Source of the DNA: CAZDHT01 sp964505325
GTDB lineage: Bacteria; Planctomycetota; PUPC01
NCBI GenBank assembly: GCA_964505325.1
Contig: CAZDHT010000116.1
Coordinates: 1-14,880 of the forward strand
Direction of reading: 5' to 3'
DNA: 14,880 nt
Below the pieces are notes generated by a model. The model had not been told where the DNA came from, made no database searches, and saw only the letters and a list, made by a program, of their open reading frames with translations. The translations under genes were made by a program, and so were the position numbers. Positions 1-5,988 of the stretch are shown here, piece by piece (position 1 is the first letter of the stretch; each line of letters starts with the position of its first letter).

Positions 1-1
1 C

Positions 2-103
2 CTTCACTTCAAGTTGGCGCTGATCATTATCGCGACAATGGCCGCGGTGGTCGTGCTGCTGGCGCTCCTCGCGATGCAGGGCCGGAAGCCGAAAGAACGC
101 TAG
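2..103 (+). CDS. C-terminal end of a membrane protein (5' end outside window)
   Basis: An open frame enters from the left edge and ends at TAG 101-103, giving 33 residues. They form one strongly hydrophobic segment (about residues 6-25, rich in I, A, V and L) followed by a basic tail ending GRKPKER. By the positive-inside rule this looks like a last transmembrane helix with a short cytoplasmic C-terminus. No family can be named from so little. The gene ends 20 bp before the rpmH promoter, so it is probably a separate transcription unit. The reading frame is supported only by the hydrophobic pattern and the stop; the rest of the protein is not visible. Confidence 0.5.
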   Translation, partial: LHFKLALIIIATMAAVVVLLALLAMQGRKPKER

Positions 104-122
104 CAGCGACGGGCTTTTGGAT

Positions 123-151
123 TTGACAAGACCATCGTGCGCCGGTAGAAT
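123..151 (+). promoter_or_regulatory. Sigma-70-type promoter of rpmH
   Basis: TTGACA (123-128) matches the -35 consensus exactly and TAGAAT (146-151) matches the -10 at five of six positions, with the ideal 17-bp spacer. Transcription would start near 158, leaving a leader of about 23 nt before the GTG at 181. This is the best promoter match I found in the window and fits a strongly expressed ribosomal protein gene. Inferred from consensus only. Confidence 0.75.
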
Positions 152-180
152 ACGGCCTCACTTAAGGCAGAGGACGACTC

Positions 181-318
181 GTGAAAGTCAAGACCCGCCG
201 AAGCAACCGGAAGAAGATCCGCAAGCAGGGCTTCCGGACGCGGATGAAGACGGCCGACGGCCGCAAGACCATCAGCCGCCGCCGCCGCCGCGGCCGCAAA
301 CGCCTGACCCCGGTCTGA
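181..318 (+). CDS. rpmH: Large ribosomal subunit protein bL34
   Basis: This 45-residue, extremely basic protein has the bL34 pattern: an SNRKKIRKQGFRTRMKT core followed by DGRKTISRRRR and the terminal GRKRLTPV. bL34 binds 23S rRNA in the large subunit and is normally 44-46 residues, so the gene is full length. The start is GTG at 181, preceded by AGAGGA (169-174) at a spacing of 6 nt. The N-terminus reads KVKTRRS rather than the more usual KRTFQPS, a divergent but plausible variant. In many bacteria rpmH is followed by rnpA and yidC. Here the next gene is a convergent transporter ATPase, so rpmH stands alone under its own promoter. Confidence 0.93.
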   Translation: MKVKTRRSNRKKIRKQGFRTRMKTADGRKTISRRRRRGRKRLTPV

Positions 319-379
319 CCTGGATTTCTCGCCAGAAATGCGCCAAAGGTGACGCGCACGGTGGCAGGGAGTTCCGAAA

Positions 380-1444
380 TCAGGCCTGCCCAAGCACGTG
401 AACTGCGCCGCGCCGAATCGTCGCGACCAGCGTGTCGCCGACCTCAGCGCGGAGTTCGCCGAACGCCGCGTGCGACACGGTGCTCACCAGCGGCATCGCC
501 CCGTCAAGCTCGACTCGAACGTAAACCCCGCAGTCCGTCGCGCGCGCGAGCCGCAACTCGAGCGCGGTGTCGCCCTCCGCGAGGTCGGCTCGCGAGCGTG
601 ACAGGCGTATGTTCTCCGGTCGGACGATGAACTTCACCTTCCCCTCGAAGCAGCCCGGCACGACGAACTGAGTCCGCGCGACCTTCAGGGTGGTGCGGTC
701 CGGCTTCCGGGCGTCGGCGACGACTTCGCCCTCGCAGATGTTTTCGCAGGACATGAACCGGGCAACGAACTCGTTGCAGGGCTTGCGGAACAGTTCGGTC
801 AGCGTCCCCGTCTGCTGCAAGCCCCCCTGGTGCAGGACGGCGCCCCTGTCGGCGACGGAGAAAGCCTCCTCGCAGTTGTGGGTGATGTGCACGGTCGACA
901 CGCCGAGCTTGCGCTGGAGCGCTCGCAGTTCCGAGCAGACCATCCGCCGCGTCGGTTCGTCGAGCGCGCTGACAGGCTCGTCGAGGAGCAGGACCTTCGG
1001 CTCCACGACGACCGCCCTGGCGAGTGCGACGCGCTGCCGCTCGCCGCCGCTGAGGCCGCCGACCGACCGTTTCAGCAGGTGCCCAATTCCCAAGAGGTCG
1101 GCGACCTCCTTGGTCTTTCGCCGCGCGGTATCGGCCGGAACCGCGGTGCGCTTCAGGCCGAAGTTTATGTTGTGCTCGACGTCGTAGTGCGGGAAGAGCG
1201 CGTAGTCCTGCGGCACGTATCCTATCGCGCGGGCGCGCGGCTCGAGCCGCGTGGCGTCTCGCCGGTCGATGATGATTCGGCCGGAGTCCACTCGCTTCAG
1301 CCCGCACAGGCATTCAAGGAAGATGGTCTTGCCCGAGCCGGGCGGGCCCATCAGGACGAAGTACTCGCCGGGCTTCACGTCGAGGGTGATGTCGCGCAGG
1401 TGGAAGTCGCCTATCCTGAACGAGACGTTTTCGGCGCGGATCAT
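380..1444 (-). CDS. ABC importer ATPase, molybdate/tungstate (ModC/WtpC) type
   Basis: This 354-residue ATP-binding subunit energises the importer encoded by the three genes before it. It has Walker A GPPGSGKT (33-40), Q-loop Q79, signature LSGGERQ (131-137), Walker B VLLLDEP (151-157) and the H-loop histidine H189. The stretch around 227-240 (ARFMSCENICEGEV) and the beta-rich tail (about 265-352, including VRPENIRL) match the C-terminal TOBE-like regulatory region of oxyanion and sugar importer ATPases. The ATG at 1444 is chosen because the nucleotide-binding fold starts at once (MIRAENVSFRIG). The same frame stays open upstream to 1903, but that part is antisense-frame noise over the permease. 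It starts 14 bp after the permease stop and is the last gene of the operon. Substrate assignment rests on the binding proteins; sulfate or another oxyanion is possible. Confidence 0.88.
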   Translation of the reverse strand: MIRAENVSFRIGDFHLRDITLDVKPGEYFVLMGPPGSGKTIFLECLCGLKRVDSGRIIIDRRDATRLEPRARAIGYVPQDYALFPHYDVEHNINFGLKRTAVPADTARRKTKEVADLLGIGHLLKRSVGGLSGGERQRVALARAVVVEPKVLLLDEPVSALDEPTRRMVCSELRALQRKLGVSTVHITHNCEEAFSVADRGAVLHQGGLQQTGTLTELFRKPCNEFVARFMSCENICEGEVVADARKPDRTTLKVARTQFVVPGCFEGKVKFIVRPENIRLSRSRADLAEGDTALELRLARATDCGVYVRVELDGAMPLVSTVSHAAFGELRAEVGDTLVATIRRGAVHVLGQA

Positions 1445-1458
1445 CGCGTGAGACCCAC

Positions 1459-2286
1459 CTACAGCTTCACGAGTGCGCGGCCGCCGACGAAGCGGATTGC
1501 GAGCAGCGCGGCCAGCGCGATCCCAATCATCAGGAGCGCCGCCGCCAGCGCGACCTCGATCCGCCCGACCGATTGCTCGAGGAAGATAGCCGTGCTCAGC
1601 ACCTCGGTCCGGCCTCGAAACGAGCCGACGAAAATCTGGAGCGGCCCGAAAATCCCGAACGCCCGCGCCCAGGTCAGGATGGCCCCGGCTATGATGCCGT
1701 TCTTTGCGAGCGGCAGGGTCACGTGTGCGAACGCGCCCCAGTGCCCGCAGCCGAGCGTCAGGGCGACGTTCTCGACCCGCCGATCTACCTCGTCGAACGC
1801 GCTCTTCGCCGAACGTATCGCATAGCTCGCAGAAACCACGAACTGACACAGCACGATCCCCTGCGGCTGGAAGACGAACTTCATGCCGTGCGCCTCCATC
1901 CACCTGCCGACCCCGGTCTGGTTGAAGACGACCCGCAGGGTCAGCCCCGCCACCAGCGGCGGGAACACGATGGGCAGGTCAACGACCGCGTCCACAATCA
2001 CCTGACCCGGAAAACGATACCTGCTCAGCACGTACCCGACCGGGACGGCAAAGACCAGCGACAGCGCCATTGTGGCCACGCTCGTCCAGATGCTCAGCCA
2101 GAGCGCCTGGCGGATGTACGGCGCGGTCAGGACCGTCTTGACCGCGTCGCCGCTGACGTAGAGCGCGTCGCCGATTATCAGCAGCAACGTCGCCCCGACG
2201 AAGACGACGAGGAAAAGAGAGAAGCCGACGGACAGAATCCCGCTGCGCCAACCCCGCACAGGCGCGTCACTTGACCTGCGGCCCAT
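1459..2286 (-). CDS. ABC importer permease, ModB/WtpB/CysT type
   Basis: This 275-residue inner-membrane permease has about six hydrophobic segments (roughly 16-39, 61-83, 100-120, 142-158, 197-220 and 245-267). The cytoplasmic EAA coupling loop lies at about 171-200 (ENVALTLGCGHWGAFAHVTLPLAKNGI split around TLGCGHW), as in ModB and CysT. DLPIVFPPLVAGL (103-115) is the conserved stretch typical of molybdate and tungstate permeases. As the sole permease gene in the operon it would act as a homodimer with two copies of the ATPase. It starts at ATG 2286, 16 bp after the stop of the second binding protein, with AGAGGG about 11 nt upstream. The spacing is long, but no better start is visible. Length is normal for the family. 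Confidence 0.88.
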   Translation of the reverse strand: MGRRSSDAPVRGWRSGILSVGFSLFLVVFVGATLLLIIGDALYVSGDAVKTVLTAPYIRQALWLSIWTSVATMALSLVFAVPVGYVLSRYRFPGQVIVDAVVDLPIVFPPLVAGLTLRVVFNQTGVGRWMEAHGMKFVFQPQGIVLCQFVVSASYAIRSAKSAFDEVDRRVENVALTLGCGHWGAFAHVTLPLAKNGIIAGAILTWARAFGIFGPLQIFVGSFRGRTEVLSTAIFLEQSVGRIEVALAAALLMIGIALAALLAIRFVGGRALVKL

Positions 2287-2302
2287 CGTTCAGCGTGCCC
2301 TC

Positions 2303-3082
2303 TTACTCCGGCGGCTCGACTCGGTACCCGTGTTTCTTGAAAATGCTCCGGCCGCGGTCTGACGCGGCGAACTTGACGAACGCCTCCGCGAGCTTCCTGT
2401 TTTTCGTGAAGTTCAGCACGCCGATGTTCACGGCCGAGATTACATTGTGCTCGGCGGGGACGGGGACCTCGTCGCCGTATCGCGCCCATTGCTTCGCGAG
2501 GGCGTCCCAGATGATGACGGCGTCGAGCGAGCGCGCCTGGATGTGCAGCGCCAGCTCGTTGACCGTGGCCGACGCGAACGCGAGGGTCCTCTCGACATCC
2601 TGCCAGGGGATGCTGTTTTTCTCGAATATCTCCTTCGTGACGCGCCCGATGGCGCAGTACTTCGCGTTCCCGACCCCCAGCCTGACGCCGGGCTTGAGAA
2701 GGTCGCGCAGGCCCCTAATCTTTTTCGGATTGCCCTTCTGCACCAGGATGGTCGGGACGAAATAGCAGACGAATTTCTGCTCGAGTATCAGCCCCTGCTG
2801 CGCCGCAAGGTCCACCCATCGCTTGTCGCCGGGCATGAACAGGTCGCCCTGCCGCGCCAGCTTAAGCTTGGACAGGAGAGCCCCGGAGCCCGCGTAGTCG
2901 GCCGAGACGTCGATTCCGTTCTTGCTGGCGAACGTGGCCAGCAGTTCCGCCGCCGCCGGCCTCAGCCCGGCGCCGCAGAAAATCATGAGCTTCGGCGCGC
3001 TGGACGGCTTGCCGCAGCCGGGCAGCGCCATGCACAGCGCGGCAACCGCCGGAAGAAACAGCCCGCGCCCAATCGCTCTCAT
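2303..3082 (-). CDS. Oxyanion-binding lipoprotein, ModA-like (second of a tandem pair)
   Basis: This 259-residue extracytoplasmic solute-binding protein has a signal peptide ending in the lipobox ALPGC, so Cys23 is the likely lipidation site anchoring it next to the permease. The mature part shows the ModA-like series: MIFCGAGLRPAAAEL (33-47), ADYAGSGALLSKL (61-73), GDLFMPGD (79-86), VQKGNPKKI (114-122) and LDAVIIWDALAK (186-197). The pattern GDLFMPGDK is typical of molybdate/tungstate-binding proteins in anaerobes. It begins 12 bp after the preceding binding-protein gene, and the AGGGGG ribosome site overlaps that gene's stop codon, which suggests translational coupling. It shares the fold but little sequence with its partner. 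The ligand is inferred from family resemblance and could be tungstate, molybdate or another oxyanion. Confidence 0.83.
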   Translation of the reverse strand: MRAIGRGLFLPAVAALCMALPGCGKPSSAPKLMIFCGAGLRPAAAELLATFASKNGIDVSADYAGSGALLSKLKLARQGDLFMPGDKRWVDLAAQQGLILEQKFVCYFVPTILVQKGNPKKIRGLRDLLKPGVRLGVGNAKYCAIGRVTKEIFEKNSIPWQDVERTLAFASATVNELALHIQARSLDAVIIWDALAKQWARYGDEVPVPAEHNVISAVNIGVLNFTKNRKLAEAFVKFAASDRGRSIFKKHGYRVEPPE

Positions 3083-3094
3083 TTCCGCAGCCCC

Positions 3095-3877
3095 CTATTT
3101 CGTATAGCCGTAGCGGGCGAAGATGGCCTTGCCCTTCGTCCTGGCGAATTCGACGAATTTCTTCACGTACCCCGGATGTTTCGAGTAGTTCAGGCCAATG
3201 ACGTACACGCCTATTTCCGTGTCATACTCGTAAGGCGTCGGGACGACGTGCAGGCTCTTCCGAAAGGTGTGGGCCACCCCGTTCCACATCATCACCGCGT
3301 CGACCGCCTGGGTCTGGACCAGTGTGCCGAGGTTGTGGTGCCCCTTGGTGAGGCGGTTCTCGACGTTCCTCATCACCGCCTCCTTGATGCCCTTTTTTTC
3401 GAGCAGCTTGAAAACCATCTCGCCGCACGTCGAGTACGCCGGATTGCTCAGCGCGACCCTGAGCCCCGGCCTGCCGAGGTCGGCGATGCTCTTCAGACGC
3501 TTCGGGTTCCCCTTCTGCACGGCAAGGACCGGGGCGACGAACCCGACCTGCACGTAGTCCGCCCGCGCACCGGCGTCCCTTACGTAGTCTTGGTACGGGT
3601 GGTGCGTGATAAGTATGTCGCCCTTCCGGCCGGTCTTGACGAGCGGGAGGAAGTCTTCGCTGCCCGCCGTCGTGGTCACCACGGCGATGCCCGTCTCGGC
3701 GGTGAACTGCTTGTACAACTCTTCCATCGGCGGGACGAAAGAACTGCCGCAGAGAATCACCAGTTCATTATCTGCCTTTTTGCCGCAGCCGGGCAAGAAC
3801 CCGGCGGCCACCGCGACAAGCGCGGCGGCGATGACAACGGCGCACAGGCTCCGCGTTTTGAGCCGATGGGCAATCAC
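3095..3877 (-). CDS. Oxyanion-binding lipoprotein, ModA-like (first of a tandem pair)
   Basis: This 260-residue solute-binding lipoprotein is the first gene of the importer operon. A basic N-terminus and hydrophobic core lead to the lipobox FLPGC with Cys31. Mature motifs are VILCGSSFVPPMEEL (40-54), TTAGSEDFLPL (69-79), GDILITHHP (86-94), VQKGNPKRLKSIADL (120-134) and VDAVMMWNGVA (192-202). Against its partner the first pocket loop is CGSSF instead of CGAGL, and the second is AGSED instead of AGSGA, so ligand preference may differ. The start is GTG at 3877 with AGGGAGG (3884-3890) at 6-nt spacing, a strong site. The two binding proteins probably arose by an old duplication or by recruitment. 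Which one serves the shared permease under which condition cannot be read from the sequence. Confidence 0.82.
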   Translation of the reverse strand: MIAHRLKTRSLCAVVIAAALVAVAAGFLPGCGKKADNELVILCGSSFVPPMEELYKQFTAETGIAVVTTTAGSEDFLPLVKTGRKGDILITHHPYQDYVRDAGARADYVQVGFVAPVLAVQKGNPKRLKSIADLGRPGLRVALSNPAYSTCGEMVFKLLEKKGIKEAVMRNVENRLTKGHHNLGTLVQTQAVDAVMMWNGVAHTFRKSLHVVPTPYEYDTEIGVYVIGLNYSKHPGYVKKFVEFARTKGKAIFARYGYTK

Positions 3878-3924
3878 CTTGGGCCTCCCTGTAAAATAAA
3901 GAGCACGTTCGGCCGCTAGCCGTT

Positions 3925-3953
3925 TTTATACACGAAACCTGTGCGAGGGTCAA
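3925..3953 (-). promoter_or_regulatory. Sigma-70-type promoter of the oxyanion importer operon
   Basis: On the minus strand TTGACC (3948-3953) and TATAAA (3925-3930) are separated by exactly 17 bp, each matching the consensus at five of six positions. Transcription would start near 3918, giving a leader of about 40 nt before the GTG at 3877. That is too short to hold a molybdenum-cofactor riboswitch. I saw no convincing ModE-type palindrome nearby. Confidence 0.65.
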
Positions 3954-3967
3954 GCCGGACAGCGTCC

Positions 3968-3995
3968 TTCCGGCCGGTCGCGGTTTCCTTATAAT
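3968..3995 (+). promoter_or_regulatory. Likely promoter of mtaB
   Basis: A perfect TATAAT lies at 3990-3995. The -35 is weak (TTCCGG at 3968-3973, 16-bp spacer). Transcription would begin near 4002, ahead of the chosen mtaB start at 4066. The TATAAT overlaps an in-frame ATG at 3994, which argues against that ATG being the translation start. It is divergent from the importer promoter about 40 bp away. Confidence 0.5.
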
Positions 3996-4065
3996 GACGG
4001 ACGCGGGGCGCGGCGGGACTCCGCTCGTCCATGCGTGCGGTCGGAACAACGCCGAGGGGTTCGCG

Positions 4066-5409
4066 ATGAGCCTGTCGTTCTTCATAGCCACGTTCGGCTG
4101 TAAGGTCAACCAGTACGACAGCCAGGTCATGCGGGAGAAGCTGCTCGGGGCTGGCTGGGACGAGAAGCCGCGGGACGACCGGCCGGACGTCGTCATCGTC
4201 AATACCTGCACGGTCACCCACGCCGCCGACGCGAAGGCGCGGCGGCTCATCCGACGCATCGCCCGCGAACTGCCGGACAGCCGCATCGTCGTGACCGGCT
4301 GCATGGTCAACCGCGACCGGAGTCTGTTCGACGACGCCCCATGCATCTTGAAGGTCGTCGACAACGAACACAAGGTGGACATCCCGCACATCATCACCTC
4401 TGCCGACGACGATCAAGGTGTTCGCCTGTGCGCACAGGCGAACACCTGTTCCTGGCCGGTCGGCATCTCTGGCTTCGCCGGGCACACGCGGGCGTTCGTC
4501 AAGGTCCAGGACGGCTGCGATGCGTGGTGCGCGTACTGCATCGTGCCCGCCGTCCGCGGCAAGCCGCGGAGCCGGCCGATGAACCAGGTGCTCGACGAAG
4601 TCGGGCGGCTCAGCGCCCGCTTCAAGGAGATCGTCCTGACCGGCATACACCTCGGCCTTTACCGTGATGCCTCGGGTGCCGACCTCGCCGCCCTGGTCCG
4701 CACGGTCCTGGAGACGTCGTCCGTCGAGCGCGTCCGCGTGAGTTCAATCGAGGTGAACGAGATCACGCCGGAGCTGGTCGAGATCGCCGCCCGGTCGCGG
4801 CGCTTCTGCCCCCACTTCCACGTCCCGCTCCAGAGCGGCAGCGACCGGGTCCTGGCGCGGATGAACCGCCGCTACACCGCGCAGGGGTTCCTTCGAAATA
4901 TCGACCGCGTGCGCGCGCAGCTCGACCGTCCGGCGTTCACCACCGATGTCATGGTCGGCTTCCCGGGGGAGACGGACCACGATTTCGCGGAGACGGTCGC
5001 GGTGTGCAGAACGGCGGGGTTCAGCCGGATGCACATCTTCCCGTACAGCGGCCGCCCCGGCACCGCGGCCGCGACGATGAGCGGCAAGTGCCCGGCATCG
5101 GTCATCCACACCAGGAAGAAAGCCCTCGAAGAACTCGCCTGCGAACTGGCGCTCGCGTACAAGAAGCCGTTCGTCGGCGAAACCGTCGGCGTACTGGTCG
5201 AGACGTCCCGCGACCGTTTCGGCCGGCTCTGTGGCTTCACCGGCCGCTACCTCCGCGTCGTTTTCGACGGGCCGGACGAGCTCCGCGGCCGGATCCTCCC
5301 GGTGCGCATCGCCCGCGCCGAGCCGGGCGCGCTATTTGGCCGACCCGGACCGGAGGATCCGGTACCGGAGAATCCGGCGCGGGGGAATCGCGGGCCGGAA
5401 AAGCCTTGA
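4066..5409 (+). CDS. mtaB: tRNA t6A37 methylthiotransferase MtaB
   Basis: MtaB is a radical-SAM enzyme that adds a methylthio group to N6-threonylcarbamoyl-adenosine at position 37 of tRNAs reading ANN codons. The 447-residue protein has an N-terminal UPF0004 domain with cluster cysteines C12, C48 and C79 (GCKVNQY is the MtaB-type signature). The radical-SAM domain has CxxxCxxC at C151, C155 and C158, then TGIHLGLY, VPLQSGSD and VGFPGETD. A TRAM-like tail covers about 363-420. The ATG at 4066 is chosen because GAGGGG (4054-4059) lies 6 nt upstream and the fold starts at SFFIATFGCK. An upstream in-frame ATG at 3994 sits in the promoter. Two oddities: a perfect palindrome codes for residues 117-128 in the linker between domains, and the C-terminal 20 residues are a PEDPV/PENPA/RGNRG/PEKP repeat. 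The MtaB rather than MiaB assignment rests on the GCKVNQ motif. Confidence 0.9.
   Translation: MSLSFFIATFGCKVNQYDSQVMREKLLGAGWDEKPRDDRPDVVIVNTCTVTHAADAKARRLIRRIARELPDSRIVVTGCMVNRDRSLFDDAPCILKVVDNEHKVDIPHIITSADDDQGVRLCAQANTCSWPVGISGFAGHTRAFVKVQDGCDAWCAYCIVPAVRGKPRSRPMNQVLDEVGRLSARFKEIVLTGIHLGLYRDASGADLAALVRTVLETSSVERVRVSSIEVNEITPELVEIAARSRRFCPHFHVPLQSGSDRVLARMNRRYTAQGFLRNIDRVRAQLDRPAFTTDVMVGFPGETDHDFAETVAVCRTAGFSRMHIFPYSGRPGTAAATMSGKCPASVIHTRKKALEELACELALAYKKPFVGETVGVLVETSRDRFGRLCGFTGRYLRVVFDGPDELRGRILPVRIARAEPGALFGRPGPEDPVPENPARGNRGPEKP
4416..4447. repeat. Perfect 32-bp palindrome inside mtaB
   Basis: AGGTGTTCGCCTGTGC (4416-4431) is followed directly by its exact reverse complement (4432-4447), with no loop and no mismatch. 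It lies in frame in mtaB and encodes the last base of Q117 through the first base of C128 (GVRLCAQANT between). This is the variable linker between the UPF0004 and radical-SAM domains, where an insertion would be tolerated. It looks like a small mobile palindromic repeat or a protein-binding site rather than ordinary coding sequence. I found no second copy in the window. Confidence 0.85.
5350..5399 (+). repeat. 15-bp tandem repeat encoding the MtaB C-terminal tail
   Basis: CCGGAGGATCCGG (5350-5362) recurs with one mismatch at 5365-5377. A weaker third unit lies at 5380-5392 (9 of 13 bases match) and a partial fourth from 5395. The period of 15 bp equals five codons, giving the peptide series PEDPV, PENPA, RGNRG, PEKP. 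The first two units are themselves near-palindromes (CCGGA, three bases, TCCGG). Probably slipped-strand expansion of a dispensable tail. Confidence 0.65.
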
Positions 5410-5434
5410 CCCACCCGCCTCCCACGTGTCTAAT
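5406..5434 (+). promoter_or_regulatory. Likely promoter of the small exported-protein gene
   Basis: TTGACC (5406-5411) contains the mtaB stop codon TGA. TCTAAT (5429-5434) follows after 17 bp. Both elements match the sigma-70 consensus at five of six positions. Transcription would start near 5441, about 40 nt before the ATG at 5482. Consensus-based inference only. Confidence 0.55.
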
Positions 5435-5481
5435 TGTCTTGTGGAATGCGGACATCACTTCCTCTCCTAGGGGGACTGAGC

Positions 5482-5931
5482 ATGCGACCCGCCGCCACAC
5501 TGATAGCCGTCGCGTCGTTCATTGCGATGCTCTGCGCCACGGCGATTGCCGCCGACAAGAAGGCAACGTCCGTCTCCGTCGTCCAGAAAGACGGCAAGAA
5601 GATCGAGCTGAAGTCGCTCGAGATCGGGTTCGACGAGCGGAGCCTCTTCGGCACCTCGTTCACCAAGCTCGACAAGCTGCCCATCAAGACCGGAGGACTC
5701 CACCTCGACGTCCCGCTCAAGAACCTGGCCAAGATCGAGATCGTGTCGGCGGACAAGGAGGGGAAGAAGGTCAAGGTCAAGCTGACCGCGGTGAACGGCG
5801 ACAAGATGGAAGGTGTGGTGGATCACGAAAAGAAGCTCATCTGGCAGGGAATCCATCCGTTTGCCGATTCAGAGGCCAAGCTCGATCCAGCCGCGATCAA
5901 GGAAATCGTACTGAGGCCGGAGAAGAAATAG
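5482..5931 (+). CDS. Small exported protein of unknown function
   Basis: I do not recognise a family. The 149-residue product starts with a clear signal peptide (basic start, hydrophobic core to about residue 21, probable cleavage after AIA at 21-23). The mature part is short, lysine-rich and predicted mostly beta by its alternating pattern, with no cysteine after the signal and no catalytic motif. KNLAKIEIVS (80-89) and AAIKEIVLRPEKK (137-149) look like matching strand segments. The ATG at 5482 has AGGGGGA (5469-5475) at 6-nt spacing. An in-frame start at 5434 would lie in the promoter and put 16 residues before the signal peptide, so it is less likely. It has its own promoter and may be co-transcribed with the membrane protein 57 bp downstream. 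Confidence 0.75.
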   Translation: MRPAATLIAVASFIAMLCATAIAADKKATSVSVVQKDGKKIELKSLEIGFDERSLFGTSFTKLDKLPIKTGGLHLDVPLKNLAKIEIVSADKEGKKVKVKLTAVNGDKMEGVVDHEKKLIWQGIHPFADSEAKLDPAAIKEIVLRPEKK

Positions 5932-5988
5932 GGAGGGTTCCGTCCCTCTCGGCGAGAGCGCGGGCGCTCCGCCGCGGGCTTATCTTTG

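Noticed and set aside
324..339. Hairpin ATTTCT-CGCC-AGAAAT after rpmH as a terminator
   Set aside because: The 6-bp AT-rich stem has no following T run in either direction, so it is too weak to call a terminator.
1445..1903. N-terminal extension of the transporter ATPase
   Set aside because: The frame is open but overlaps the permease gene and gives arginine-rich noise. The nucleotide-binding fold begins exactly at ATG 1444.
2447..3919. Plus-strand open frame of 490 codons
   Set aside because: It is antisense to both binding-protein genes, which have lipoboxes, ribosome sites and ModA-like motifs. The plus-strand product is Arg/Asp/Val-rich without recognisable structure.
3931..3990. GAAACC/GGTTTC inverted pair in the divergent promoter region as an operator
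   Set aside because: Only six bases match at a 42-bp distance, which is expected by chance; no ModE-like palindrome was seen.
3994..4065. Upstream ATG for mtaB
   Set aside because: This ATG overlaps the TATAAT box and lacks a ribosome site, while ATG 4066 has GAGGGG at ideal spacing and the conserved N-terminus.
5933..5969. Two short hairpins (GAGGG/CCCTC and GAGCG/CGCTC) between the exported and membrane protein genes
   Set aside because: Stems are only 5 bp in GC-rich DNA and no T tract follows, so they are as likely chance as termination or RNA-stability structures.
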